Made by a program: the position numbers and the translations under genes
Shown here: one piece after another, positions 14,847-23,039 of the stretch
How the letters are laid out: every line of letters begins with the position of its first letter
How positions within the stretch are numbered: the stretch's first letter is position 1
The notes under the pieces: generated by a model
What the model was told of the DNA's origin: nothing
The model's input: only the letters and a program-made list of their open reading frames with translations
Databases searched by the model: none
Source: Bryobacterales bacterium
Lineage (GTDB): Bacteria > Acidobacteriota > Terriglobia > Bryobacterales > Bryobacteraceae
Reading direction: 5' to 3'
DNA: 23,039 bases
NCBI GenBank assembly: GCA_003142355.1
Contig: PLMF01000088.1
Location: 22,833 to 45,871, forward strand

Positions 14847-16029
14847 AAGCGCTCCGCTCCTCGGCGGGTGTAATCGGGCAGCACCACGCCATTGCCAGCA
14901 GCAGCCAGAAGTGCCGCCAGTGGTTCACATCGATTACGGCGCCGTTGACCAGAATGCCGGCCATGCAGGCAGCCACGAAGGCGGCCAAGACGGCCGATTC
15001 CGCCTGACCGGAACCGAGGGCCGCGCGCAGGGAGCGCCATACTCCCCAGAACACCGCGCCGAAAAACAGCACGAAGCCCGGGACGCCGTTCTCCGCCAGC
15101 ACCCGCAGGTACATGCTGTGAGTGGAGTAGGCGAAGATCACTTCGGATTGCCCGGGCCCCAGGCCCAGAGGTTCTCTGCCGGCGGTTTCCCATGCGCGGT
15201 CGTGGGTGTAGAAGCGCACCGCATCATAATCCTGGAGCCCTCCCTGCCCCAAGCGGATTTCGAGCATGTGCCGGATCGAGGGGTTGGCCAAGAGGGCGGC
15301 CGCCGTTACCGCCAGGGCCACCGAGGTGAACACCAGGACCCGGAAGAGCCGGCGGTTGATTCCCCCGAAGCGCCATCCGTGCACGATCCGCAGCCCGAAA
15401 TACACCGCTACCGAGACGGCGCAATTAATCCAACAGGCGCGGGAGAAGGCCAGGCACACACCCAGCGCGGCCGCCAACAGTGCTACCACCCACAGCCCGG
15501 TCGCCGCCAGCCGCGTGCGGGGCCGCTCCAGCCGGGCTACCGCATAGACCACGATGAGGACCAGGTAGGGACCGAAGACGTTGGGGTCCTTGAACCAACC
15601 CTTGGGCCGGCCGAAGAGCAGCAACTGGTCGCGGAAGCCCAGCATGCCGCAGTATGCCAGCACCGAAAGGACGCTCGAAATCACGCCTGACACGGCGTAG
15701 CCGCTCATCAACACGCTCCATCCCGCCGTCCCGAAGCGGCTCAGGATTCCGGCGAAGCACACCGAACTGACTGCCAGGTAGGCCGTGGTCGCCAGGTAGC
15801 TCTGCGCCACCTCCCGATCGGCGGCGAATTGCAGGCACAAGATATTCACCGTCAGAAATGCGCCCATCAGCAGAAACAGCAGCCGGTGCGCCCGGGAGAA
15901 TGCCAGTCCGCCCGCGAACAGGCCCACCCCGCCGAGCAACAGGACGCCGAGATCGAACGGCGCGGGCTCGCGGACCAGATACGTCCCAGTGGCCATCACT
16001 GCCCAGAGCAGCAAGAGGAAAGCGGACAT
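14812..16029 (-). CDS. O-antigen ligase/Wzy-type polymerase family membrane protein
   Basis: The 405-residue protein has about 11-12 hydrophobic segments and the features of the Wzy/WaaL family: KDPNVFGPYLVLIVV, a TM segment ending LAFSRACW, a large extracytoplasmic loop (about residues 225-300) containing GLGPGQSE, and THSMYLRVLAENGVPG just before the next helix. Such proteins either polymerise repeat units at the periplasmic face or ligate glycans to an acceptor; in a wza/wzc/wzx setting polymerisation is more likely. The start is ATG 16029, whose A is the last base of the flippase stop (TGATG). A much longer open frame extends upstream but is only the out-of-frame shadow of the flippase gene. 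Confidence 0.88.
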   Translation of the reverse strand: MSAFLLLLWAVMATGTYLVREPAPFDLGVLLLGGVGLFAGGLAFSRAHRLLFLLMGAFLTVNILCLQFAADREVAQSYLATTAYLAVSSVCFAGILSRFGTAGWSVLMSGYAVSGVISSVLSVLAYCGMLGFRDQLLLFGRPKGWFKDPNVFGPYLVLIVVYAVARLERPRTRLAATGLWVVALLAAALGVCLAFSRACWINCAVSVAVYFGLRIVHGWRFGGINRRLFRVLVFTSVALAVTAAALLANPSIRHMLEIRLGQGGLQDYDAVRFYTHDRAWETAGREPLGLGPGQSEVIFAYSTHSMYLRVLAENGVPGFVLFFGAVFWGVWRSLRAALGSGQAESAVLAAFVAACMAGILVNGAVIDVNHWRHFWLLLAMAWCCPITPAEERSAYAPGVYHYARG

Positions 16030-17330
16030 CAGATGCTCCGGGCGCACTCCGGCGCGGGCATTGCGGTTTCGAAGGCCGGGGATGGGGATTTCCACGTAGC
16101 AGTCACGAACATGACGCAAGCCAGTGTCTGCGAAGTCAGCACCGCCCATGCCATCCCCACGTGGGCGTATTGCGGCACCCAAAGGAATACCAATCCGAGA
16201 TGGGCGACGCCGGCTACCAGTGTGAGGCGTGCCACTGCCGATTCGCGGCCCTGCGGCAGAAGCCATTGGAGGGTGACGGATTGAATCACCGCCATGATCG
16301 CCGGCAGCAGCGCGAGCATCCGCAGTACCGGTACGGCCTGGGCAAAGCCGGGGCCCAGCGCCAACCGGATCAGCAGCGGCGCCGCCCAGAACACGGCGGC
16401 ACCGATCAACACCCCCGCTCCAATGGTGGCGATGGTGCCCACTCGCGCCAGGCGCACGGCCTTCTGGGGGGCGCTCCGCGAGAGATTGCTGATGCGCGGG
16501 TACAGGACGTCTTGAATCGGGTTGAAGAGACCGAACAGCGCGCGGCTGATTTTCTCCGGTCCGGCGAAGAACCCCACGGCGGCGGCGGGCGCGAACATCC
16601 CCAATAGAAATGCGTTGCCAACGGTGTAGAGGGTCTCCGAACCACGGATGATGAACATGGGCCAACCCGTCTTCAGACTGCGGAACGCGCGCGCCATCGT
16701 CACCGGCCCGATGGGGTGGCGGCGGCGAATCATGTGCATCGCGACCGCCCAGGAGACGGCCGAAGCGCCCGCCTGCAAAAGGAGCACGAGAGCGCCGTCG
16801 CCGGGCCCGTGAACGAACAGAAAGACGCACACGGTGGCCAGGGTCTTGGTGGCGATCTCCAGCGCCGCGATGACCGCCATTTTTTCGATCCCCACAAAAT
16901 ACCAGAACGGGCAGCAGCCTTCCGCGACGGCCCAGAGCAACGCGGCTCCGAGGAACGCCGGGTGGGAACCGAGCGGCGCAATCCAGAAACTCAGGAGGCA
17001 GGCCGCAACCAGGGCCACGGCGACCAGGCACGCCTGCGCCCCAAATACGCCCGCGACCACCTCGGAAAGCCCCGACGCCGAGTGCCGCGATTGGGCCACA
17101 TCGCGTGGGCCCGAACGGGCGAAGCCGAATTCGACCACCATCGTCAGGCACGCGGCGAAGCTCTGGAAAAAGGCCAGCAACCCCCAGCCATCCGGACCCA
17201 GCACGCGCGCCAGATAAGGCAGTGTGAGCAGAGGCAGTGTTTTGCGGCAGACTTGCACGCCCGAGAGCGCCAGCACGTTGCCCAAAAAGCCTTCGGCGCC
17301 GTATTCGCGAATTCTGGCTCGCAATTCCAT
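16029..17330 (-). CDS. Wzx-type polysaccharide flippase (MOP superfamily)
   Basis: The 433-residue protein has about 12-14 TM segments and the polysaccharide_synt layout: NVLALSGVQVCRKTLPLLTLPYLARVLGPDGWGLLAF near the N terminus with the conserved R-V-L-G-P-x-x-W/Y-G turn, EFGFARSGPRDVA, WYFVGIEKM and GFFAGPEKISRA in the middle. It should move undecaprenyl-linked repeat units from cytoplasmic to periplasmic leaflet. ATG 17330 begins one base after the deacetylase stop. The frame extends upstream to 17384, but those residues lie within the preceding gene and are Pro/Gly-rich, unlike a flippase N terminus. Confidence 0.9.
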   Translation of the reverse strand: MELRARIREYGAEGFLGNVLALSGVQVCRKTLPLLTLPYLARVLGPDGWGLLAFFQSFAACLTMVVEFGFARSGPRDVAQSRHSASGLSEVVAGVFGAQACLVAVALVAACLLSFWIAPLGSHPAFLGAALLWAVAEGCCPFWYFVGIEKMAVIAALEIATKTLATVCVFLFVHGPGDGALVLLLQAGASAVSWAVAMHMIRRRHPIGPVTMARAFRSLKTGWPMFIIRGSETLYTVGNAFLLGMFAPAAAVGFFAGPEKISRALFGLFNPIQDVLYPRISNLSRSAPQKAVRLARVGTIATIGAGVLIGAAVFWAAPLLIRLALGPGFAQAVPVLRMLALLPAIMAVIQSVTLQWLLPQGRESAVARLTLVAGVAHLGLVFLWVPQYAHVGMAWAVLTSQTLACVMFVTATWKSPSPAFETAMPAPECARSI

Positions 17331-17331
17331 C

Positions 17332-18339
17332 TCAAGAGGCCATCCGCGCCAGGGTGAGCCGGGCGGGGTGCAGCCGTTCGGCATACTCCGCCATGTTCAG
17401 GCTCTCCATTCCGTATCGCCGCTGGAGGCGCGCGAAGTGCGACAGCACTCCTTCCAGGAAATCCAAGTTGGGTTCCGGGTACTCGGCCAGCTCCTCCGGG
17501 TGCATCCACAGATGAAACACGCGGCCGCTCGACGCGGCATTCGTCATCGAAGAGAGGATGCGGCGCAGGCGCAGCCCCTCCAGCCATTTCAGCGCTGGAA
17601 TGTAGCGGCGCAGCAGCCGGCTCGACGGAATGTTCACCGGCCGCTCGGAAGTCTCGGCCGGGATCGGATACCCGTGGTCTCCGGAAACGTTGGCGTAACA
17701 ATCCAAGAGCCGAGCCAGGCGCCGGGCGCGCGTCTCGCGTTCGAACGGCCGCGGAACATGCAGCCAATTCGATTCCGTGCCACGGTACGCGACAATGCCT
17801 GCCTCGCGGCACAGATCGAGATAGGCCGGGTTGACCTGGTTGCGCGGAAATACCAGGCTGCGCAGGGTCACGCCGTGTGCGCGAGCCACCTGGAGGGCAG
17901 CCGCCAGATCGCCCCGAAACGCTTCACGGTCCTGGCCGTCTTCCAAGCAATAGTAGTGCGAGAAGGTGTGGGAACCGATCTCCTGGTTGGGCACCGAACG
18001 AATGGTATCGATTAGCGACGGCGCAAAGTGGAAAGGATCCTCGGACTCATCGCGGCCGGTCCGGGTCAGATCGCCATAGGGATATTGGCTCGGGTCGGCG
18101 TATGTGGGCAGGCGGTTCGGCAGATACCGGCCCAGTTCCGCGCCCGAAGAGCAGAACAGCATCCCGACCGTGGCCCAGGTGGCGTGGACGCCGTACTTGC
18201 GAAACAGTTCGAGCACCCGCGGCACCACGCGGCGCACCCGAATCAGGCACTCGCGATGTTCCTCCAGCGGCGCGAAATCCCGAATGCCCCAGAAGAGCTC
18301 GAAGTCGAGAGAGACCACCAAGATGCCAGGTTTTCCCAT
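17332..18339 (-). CDS. Polysaccharide deacetylase (NodB-like), cytoplasmic
   Basis: The 335-residue CE4-like protein has SLDFELFWGIRD (10-21), with Asp12 as candidate base/metal ligand and the DFExxWG variant of motif 1, then GSHTFSH (122-128) giving the two metal-binding His (124, 128), and VFPRNQ (163-168) as the motif-3 Arg loop. Such enzymes remove N- or O-acetyl groups from sugars. No signal peptide is visible ([10 protein letters not shown] starts straight on the first strand), so it probably acts inside the cell on lipid-linked precursors. ATG 18339 shares its first base with the last base of the upstream stop (TGATG). The longer frame upstream is the shadow of the preceding gene. Confidence 0.87.
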   Translation of the reverse strand: MGKPGILVVSLDFELFWGIRDFAPLEEHRECLIRVRRVVPRVLELFRKYGVHATWATVGMLFCSSGAELGRYLPNRLPTYADPSQYPYGDLTRTGRDESEDPFHFAPSLIDTIRSVPNQEIGSHTFSHYYCLEDGQDREAFRGDLAAALQVARAHGVTLRSLVFPRNQVNPAYLDLCREAGIVAYRGTESNWLHVPRPFERETRARRLARLLDCYANVSGDHGYPIPAETSERPVNIPSSRLLRRYIPALKWLEGLRLRRILSSMTNAASSGRVFHLWMHPEELAEYPEPNLDFLEGVLSHFARLQRRYGMESLNMAEYAERLHPARLTLARMAS

Positions 18340-19817
18340 CAGTACGCTCCCGCCCGCGCCAGGACGGCGGTCACGGTCCGCGCCAGCAGGTAGACATCGA
18401 GCCACGGCGACCAGTTGCGCACGTAGTAGGTGTCCAGGGCGACCCGCTCTTCGTAGCTCGTGTCATTGCGTCCGGAGACCTGCCACAGGCCGGTCAACCC
18501 CGGCCGGACTCGCGTGTAAAGCCGGTAGGCCTCGCTGTATTTTTCGATCTCCTCGGTCACGATCGGCCGCGGCCCCACCAGGCTCATGTCGCCGCGGAAG
18601 ACGTTCAGAAGCTGCGGCAATTCGTCAAGACTGGTGCGCCGCAGGAAACGGCCCAGGCGGGTCACGCGCGGGTCGTGTCTCAGCTTGCGATCGCGCCGCC
18701 ACTCGGCGGCCATCTCCGGATGGGCCCGCAGATAATGGTCCAGCACGCGGTCGGCGTTGGCAGCCATGGTGCGGAATTTCCAGATGGCGATACGCCGGCC
18801 TTCCCGCCCGATGCGCGAATGGCGATAAAACACCGGGCCGCGCGATTCCACCTTGATCAACACACCGACGACGACCGCCAGTGGAAGCACGAGAATTGCC
18901 AGCGCGGCCGCGCAAGCGAGATCGAGAGCGCGCTTGGCGAGGCGCGGGCCCGGCATCAGGAGCCGGTTGCGCGTTTCCAGCATCAGCAGCCGGCCAATAT
19001 CCGTAACTTCCGTTTCGAGACTCGAAACGCCTTCCAGCCCGGGAGCGATCAACAGGTGCGGGAGGCAGGTGTCCCCCAAGTTCAGAATCTCGGAAAGGTC
19101 TTCACGCGAAATTCCACGCGTCGCCACCACGCCGCGCGAGATGGCGAAACCACGGCGCGCCATGGGAGCGTCTTCCACTCTCCGGACCACCGGCACGCCT
19201 TCAATCATCGTGCCAGGCAGATAGCCCCGATCCACGATGGCGACCGTCCGCAGGCCCAGCCGCGGCTGCTCCCGCAGGGAGCGGACCAGACCCCGCACCA
19301 TGCTGCCGGCGCCGAAAATCACCAGCGGGTATCCCCACCAGCTTTTGCGGGCGAACAGCGATCGGACGGCCGCTCGCGCGAGCGGCACGCCAACCAGGGC
19401 GAGTAACCAGGCCATCAGGAACACCAGGCGGGAGTAGACATCCACCACGCGGAACAGCAGAGTGAGTGTCGCCAGCGTGAAAAAGACCGCCGTAGTGGCC
19501 GCGGCCGCGCGCCGGATCTCAGCCACCGGGTTGGAGGTTACGCCGGGACGCAGCCCGAAGAGCGCGTATGCCATGGTAAAGAGACCGAGCAGGGGGAAGA
19601 GACGAAAGTAAAGCGAGAGTTCAAAATCGCCGCCCGCGCAGTGCCGCAGCAGAACACTGCCGAACAACGCACAGCCTACCGCGCTCAGATCGCCCAGCCC
19701 GAGCAGGCTGGCGGCAAGGCCAGGCCTACAGGCCCTCTGGAACGACGGGAGCAAGCGGGGTACGCTTCGCGGTGCCAGAACATCCACATCGAGCAATGCC
19801 GGCGCGGCTGCGGTCAT
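18339..19817 (-). CDS. Polyprenyl-phosphate phosphoglycosyl transferase (WbaP/exopolysaccharide initiating enzyme)
   Basis: The 492-residue protein has four or so N-terminal TM segments (about 33-160), a nucleotide-binding-like middle ([13 protein letters not shown] 165-177), a re-entrant hydrophobic helix (300-321) and the C-terminal catalytic domain typical of bacterial sugar transferases: [12 protein letters not shown] (329-340), WKFRTM (346-351), [20 protein letters not shown] (393-412, Asp398-Glu399 being the DE pair), LVGPRP (413-418) and [14 protein letters not shown] (438-451). It transfers a sugar-1-phosphate (Gal or Glc in known relatives) to undecaprenyl phosphate, starting repeat-unit synthesis. 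ATG 19817 overlaps the upstream stop by 4 nt (ATGA). A longer open frame to 20132 is a shadow of the preceding gene. Confidence 0.93.
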   Translation of the reverse strand: MTAAAPALLDVDVLAPRSVPRLLPSFQRACRPGLAASLLGLGDLSAVGCALFGSVLLRHCAGGDFELSLYFRLFPLLGLFTMAYALFGLRPGVTSNPVAEIRRAAAATTAVFFTLATLTLLFRVVDVYSRLVFLMAWLLALVGVPLARAAVRSLFARKSWWGYPLVIFGAGSMVRGLVRSLREQPRLGLRTVAIVDRGYLPGTMIEGVPVVRRVEDAPMARRGFAISRGVVATRGISREDLSEILNLGDTCLPHLLIAPGLEGVSSLETEVTDIGRLLMLETRNRLLMPGPRLAKRALDLACAAALAILVLPLAVVVGVLIKVESRGPVFYRHSRIGREGRRIAIWKFRTMAANADRVLDHYLRAHPEMAAEWRRDRKLRHDPRVTRLGRFLRRTSLDELPQLLNVFRGDMSLVGPRPIVTEEIEKYSEAYRLYTRVRPGLTGLWQVSGRNDTSYEERVALDTYYVRNWSPWLDVYLLARTVTAVLARAGAY

Positions 19818-21847
19818 GCGGTCTCTCCCGACTTCCACTGGCTGGCAATCGTGCCCAGCACTTCGGTCCCATCTTCGGCAAACCGCACCAGCGCGGAGGA
19901 GGCGTCGGCGGCGCGCGCGGTTCCGGCCCTGACCACCAGTACGACACCGTCCGCCAAGCGGCTGAACAGGCGCGACTCCGGTTCCGCCGCGGGTGGAGTA
20001 TCGATCACGATGACGTCGAACACGCGCCGCAACCGGTCCATCCAGCGCGACAGCCTGGCGGAATCGAGCAGGTTTCCCGCGGCGCCGCCGGAGAGCAGCG
20101 TGAGACCGGGCACATTGGTCCAGGACCCACATTCGAACGGCAGGTACTGCCGTTCGCCGGGATCTTCCGACAACAGGTTGAACAGGCTTCGCGTTCCGCC
20201 CGCACCTAGGAGCCGGTCGAGAGACGGCCGCCGGAAGTTGCCGTCGATCAGCAGCACACGGCGGCCCGCCCCGGCCGCCATGACCGCAAGATCGGCCGCA
20301 ACCCTGTCCGTGCCGTCGCCCTCGCCGGAGTCGGTTACCGCGATGACGCGGCGGTTGGCGGCGGGCGCGGAGAACAGCAGCGAGGCCGCAGCTTCCCGGA
20401 AGCTTTCAGCCATCGGCGAATATGGCTCCCGCCAAGCAGCGAGCTCGCTGCCAACCGGGCTCACAAATCCGCGCGGATCCGCTACGGGGTCCAACTCCGG
20501 AGCCGTGGAGTATTCGGGGACACCGAGCGGCTTCGGACGCACCATGGCGCCTGCGTACACCATTCCCACAAGCATTCCGCCCAGCAGGCCCGTCAGGCCG
20601 TAGATGAGCGGTTTGGGCCGCGCCGGAACCTCGGGCGTGTGCGCCGGCGCCACCACCCGGACATTCGGGGTGCGCACGGCCGTGGCGATCCCGGCCTCCC
20701 TGGCCTTCTGCGACATGGCCGCGAAGAGCTGGCGATCCGTCTCCACCTGGCGCTTGAGCACGTCATAGCGCCCCGCCTTGGCCGCCTGGCCGGCTACCAG
20801 GCCGGTCTGCTGCCGGTAGTACTGCGCCAATATATTCTCGCGGTTGAGCGCGGTATCGTACTGCGTTTTCAAGCGCCGCAGGATATTCGCGCGTTGCGTC
20901 TGAATGGCGGCTTCGAGTGTCTGGATCTGCGCCTGGACCTGCCGCACCTGGTAGTGCGCCGGTTTCAGTACGGTCGAGAGGTCCGCCGCCTGCTGGCGCA
21001 GTTCCGTCAACTTCACCTGGTAGCTGCGCAGCGTGGCATCGTCGAGCACCTCGGGCAGCGCATCGGCCGGCGTAGCCAGGACGCGCTCGTAGCGGGTCTG
21101 TTCGGCCACACGCTCCTCCTGGGCTTTGGAGAGCGCTTCCTGCATCTGCTTGAGGCGGCCCTCTTCGGCGCTATCATGCTCGGAGGTGAACACCAAGCCG
21201 GCATTACGAGCGTAATCCTGCATTTCGGTTTCGGAACGGTCCAGATCCTTTTTCAAGTCGAGCAACTGGTCGCTCAGCCGGTGCGCGACCGTTTTGCTCG
21301 ATTCGAGCCGGCTGTTCACCGAATAGCCGATGAATTCTTCAGCGAGCGTGTTGACGAAGGCCGCGGCGAATTTGGGGTCGCCCGAGGAGTACGACACCTC
21401 GACGATGCGGCTGGTACCGAGGGTACGCACCCTCAGCCCGTCCGCCACACGCTCGAGGATTCGCTGCCGGCCCGCACCCTTCGACTGGAATTCCGGCCGT
21501 TTGGCGGCGCCCAGCTTGTCCGCCACGCGTTCCACCAGCGGCCCGTTTTCCATGTACTTCATCTGGGTCTGCATGTACGCGCCGACCTCCGGATCGGTGG
21601 TGGCCGGATCAGTCGCCTGGGTGTTCAGGAAATCGCTGTTGAAGCCTTGAATTTCGACCCAGGCCTTGGCCTCGTAGACCGGCGGGAGAATCCGCGCGGC
21701 GGCCAGCGCCAGCGCCGCTCCGATCGCGGCTCCGGCGGCCACCGCCATCCAATGCTTGCGAATGGGGCGGAGAAACTCGTCGAGCGAGACCGGCTGGTCT
21801 GCCAAAGGACGGCCGGCAGGCGATTGGAATGGGATTACCTGTGCCAA
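19814..21847 (-). CDS. Wzc-like chain-length/BY-kinase-type protein with degenerate nucleotide site
   Basis: The 677-residue protein has a Wzz domain with TM1 (34-51), a long coiled-coil periplasmic region (about 185-385), a Pro-rich segment before TM2 (ARPKPLIYGLTG, then 417-434) and a cytoplasmic ATPase domain (about 478-677). Walker B is present (FDVIVIDTPPA, 610-620). Where Walker A should read GEGKST, the sequence is GEGDGTD (508-514), with no Lys-Ser/Thr and two extra residues. Walker A' reads LIDGNFRRP, with Asn537 in place of the second Asp. The C terminus lacks a Tyr cluster. It may therefore shape export with Wza but not autophosphorylate. No ATG is available; TTG 21847, with GGAG 7 nt upstream and inside the end of the export gene (13 bp overlap), is the best start. 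Confidence 0.87.
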   Translation of the reverse strand: MAQVIPFQSPAGRPLADQPVSLDEFLRPIRKHWMAVAAGAAIGAALALAAARILPPVYEAKAWVEIQGFNSDFLNTQATDPATTDPEVGAYMQTQMKYMENGPLVERVADKLGAAKRPEFQSKGAGRQRILERVADGLRVRTLGTSRIVEVSYSSGDPKFAAAFVNTLAEEFIGYSVNSRLESSKTVAHRLSDQLLDLKKDLDRSETEMQDYARNAGLVFTSEHDSAEEGRLKQMQEALSKAQEERVAEQTRYERVLATPADALPEVLDDATLRSYQVKLTELRQQAADLSTVLKPAHYQVRQVQAQIQTLEAAIQTQRANILRRLKTQYDTALNRENILAQYYRQQTGLVAGQAAKAGRYDVLKRQVETDRQLFAAMSQKAREAGIATAVRTPNVRVVAPAHTPEVPARPKPLIYGLTGLLGGMLVGMVYAGAMVRPKPLGVPEYSTAPELDPVADPRGFVSPVGSELAAWREPYSPMAESFREAAASLLFSAPAANRRVIAVTDSGEGDGTDRVAADLAVMAAGAGRRVLLIDGNFRRPSLDRLLGAGGTRSLFNLLSEDPGERQYLPFECGSWTNVPGLTLLSGGAAGNLLDSARLSRWMDRLRRVFDVIVIDTPPAAEPESRLFSRLADGVVLVVRAGTARAADASSALVRFAEDGTEVLGTIASQWKSGETA

Positions 21848-22782
21848 ATCACCACTCCCGTGCCCATCTGAAGGGCGGCTTCCAAAGCTCGCATGGCGGC
21901 GCTGCGCGGCGCGCTGTTGGGGACAAAGAGCACGTCGTCGGCCGCCAGCGGGATATCCGGCGCCTGGCCGGAGAGAATCTTCGCCAAGTCGATCTCCTTT
22001 TCGGTGCGCACTCCCTGGCCGGGCACGGGACGCAGCAGGCGAGCGTGTTTCGTGCCAGCGGTGTGCTGCGGTCCTTCCGCGAGGGAGAGCGCCTGCAGAA
22101 CCGAGATGCTCTCGCCGTCGCGCAGGAGAAACCCGCCAGGCTTGTGCACCTCGCCCAGAACGTACACCAGCCGGGCGCGTGGAACGCTGAGGATGTCGTC
22201 GGGGCAGACCAGGATATCTCCGGCCCGGGCGCCCTCGGATGGCGAGACTCGCAGCGAGGCCGATAATCCGCCGGAACCGTTGGTGCGGCCGCCGGGAAGC
22301 GCGGATCCGCAATCCTTGGCGCGGCTCACTTCCACCGTGTCGGCTCCCTCGGGAGACACGCCACCGGCCAGGGAGAGCGCCGTTGCCAGGGTCGTAGGCC
22401 GTTCGAGGTAGAATACGCCGGGGTTCTTGACCGCCCCCATCACCGTCACGGATTGGCTGCGGAACGCGACGATTTCGACGCTCACCTGCGGATCGCGTAC
22501 GTACAGGTCGAGCCGTTCGCGAATTCGCCCGCGTAGTTCGTCAATCTTCAGACCGGCGGCTTCGACGCGCCCGATCAGCGGCAGGTCTATGCCCCCGGAA
22601 GCATCGAGCCGCAGGGGTTTGCCATCCATCTCCGGGACGTGCAGCGCGCGCACCTCGATCTGGTCGTTGGGCCCGAGAATGTAGTGCGATCGGGCCTCCT
22701 GCGCCCGGGCGAACGCCACGAAAGACAGGGCGCTCCCCAAGATAGCGCAGCTTCGGAACACAAGGAGCGTCTTCGAAGTCAT
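21835..22782 (-). CDS. Polysaccharide export protein (Wza-like, SLBB domains)
   Basis: The 315-residue protein has a signal peptide (MTSKTLLVFRSCAILGSALS to ARAQ, about 1-28; no lipobox Cys at the cleavage site, unlike classical Wza). A poly-export domain follows (YILGPNDQIEVRALH 34-48, then GGIDLPLIGRVEAAGL and VRDPQVSVEI), then SLBB units: VTVMGAVKNPGVFYLE (about 112-127) and VYVLGEVHKPGGFLLRDGES (about 206-225). It should form the outer-membrane or periplasmic exit channel for the polymer. It is the first gene of the seven-gene operon, and the Wzc-like gene starts within its last codons. ATG 22782 is followed directly by a sensible signal peptide, though no strong ribosome-binding site is visible. 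Confidence 0.9.
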   Translation of the reverse strand: MTSKTLLVFRSCAILGSALSFVAFARAQEARSHYILGPNDQIEVRALHVPEMDGKPLRLDASGGIDLPLIGRVEAAGLKIDELRGRIRERLDLYVRDPQVSVEIVAFRSQSVTVMGAVKNPGVFYLERPTTLATALSLAGGVSPEGADTVEVSRAKDCGSALPGGRTNGSGGLSASLRVSPSEGARAGDILVCPDDILSVPRARLVYVLGEVHKPGGFLLRDGESISVLQALSLAEGPQHTAGTKHARLLRPVPGQGVRTEKEIDLAKILSGQAPDIPLAADDVLFVPNSAPRSAAMRALEAALQMGTGVVIWHR

Positions 22783-22968
22783 CGTACAGATTTGATCATA
22801 GTTTCAGATCCACTTACAGACCGGCCAGTAATAGCACGGTAATGGTACTGATTGTGAAACGAAACGGACACGCGCTCCGCACACTCGGGCTGCAAGCATC
22901 AGATCAGCAAGCGGTTTCCCGTAGACTAAACAGAGCGTCATAAGTATCGGACTGTGAAGAAATCGGTT
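22783..22968 (-). other. Upstream region of the exopolysaccharide operon
   Basis: No gene is visible here. The stretch is more AT-rich than its surroundings and must carry the operon's promoter. On the minus strand TATGAT lies 12 nt before the ATG, too close for a normal leader and without a good -35. A weak 5-bp inverted repeat (CAGTA 22826-22830 / TACTG 22846-22850) could be an operator. Neither is convincing. Confidence 0.3.
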
Positions 22969-23039
22969 GGCAGGCGAAAGCGCCTGCCCCACAAAAGCGC
23001 AAGCCCTTGCGGACCAAGGTGGGACAGGCGCTTCCGCCT
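22969..23039. repeat. BIME/REP-like inverted repeat, cut by window end
   Basis: Hairpin GGCAGGCG/CGCCTGCC (22969-22976 / 22981-22988) continues into CCAC. The 21-nt segment 22972-22992 recurs inverted at 23019-23039 with 2 mismatches, and between them lies a small hairpin CGCAA/TTGCG (22998-23011). The CGCCTGCCCCAC core is shared with the element at 282-457 (392-403). It may extend beyond the window. Confidence 0.65.

Noticed and set aside
16030..17151. Upstream extension of the ligase open frame
   Set aside because: It overlaps the whole flippase gene out of frame and is Arg/Gly/Pro-rich; the ligase proper starts at 16029.
17877..19406. 509-codon plus-strand open frame opposite the deacetylase and WbaP-like genes
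   Set aside because: Covers parts of two genes with clear catalytic motifs on the other strand; composition is typical of an antisense shadow.

Overview
This GC-rich window looks like a chromosomal segment of a soil-type Acidobacteriota, most probably near Bryobacterales/Solibacter. That is inference from gene content recalled for the group: a Tat-exported Gfo/Idh/MocA-type glycosidase next to an SSS symporter, a GHL15-type secreted glycosidase, FG-GAP/VCBS and SH3 surface proteins, an MNT/HEPN pair, and dispersed palindromes carrying CGCCTGCCCCAC. No rRNA, tRNA, CRISPR array, transposase or phage gene is visible.

Layout. (1) 1-279: the 3' end of a secreted or surface protein, followed by a nested-palindrome element (282-457). 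(2) 447-4738, minus strand: three tightly spaced genes transcribed in the order GHMP sugar kinase (GALK2-like), SSS sodium:solute symporter, Tat-exported GH109-like protein. Together they read as an alpha-N-acetylgalactosamine scavenging unit: release the sugar outside, import it with Na+, phosphorylate it inside. (3) 4806-6304, plus strand: a protein fusing a degenerate cytidylate-kinase-like domain to a PD-(D/E)XK-like domain, translationally coupled to hpt. (4) 6419-7120: an MNT nucleotidyltransferase and its HEPN partner, the latter broken by an apparent internal deletion. (5) 7330-10177, plus strand: a promoter and three overlapping genes, namely a receiver domain without its phospho-acceptor Asp, an SH3 lipoprotein and an FG-GAP/VCBS secreted protein. 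(6) 10178-10677: palindromic repeats and an orphan MNT protein on the minus strand. (7) 10763-12415, minus: an acyl-CoA synthetase. (8) 12517-13770, plus: a secreted GHL15-like glycosidase whose 3' end overlaps the next operon tail to tail. (9) 13632-22782, minus: a seven-gene exopolysaccharide operon in which six genes overlap or abut their upstream neighbour, transcribed as Wza-like export protein, Wzc-like chain-length/BY-kinase protein, WbaP-like phosphoglycosyl transferase, polysaccharide deacetylase, Wzx flippase, Wzy/O-antigen ligase and GT4 glycosyltransferase. (10) 22783-23039: the upstream region of that operon, ending in another repeat that runs off the window.

The most interesting points are the probable GalNAc unit (GH109 + SSS + GALK2-like kinase); the kinase-like/nuclease-like fusion coupled to hpt; the Wzc homologue with a destroyed Walker A motif and no tyrosine tail; and the pseudo-receiver/lipoprotein/VCBS cassette. 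All family assignments come from reading motifs by eye and from memory of the families. No database search was run.
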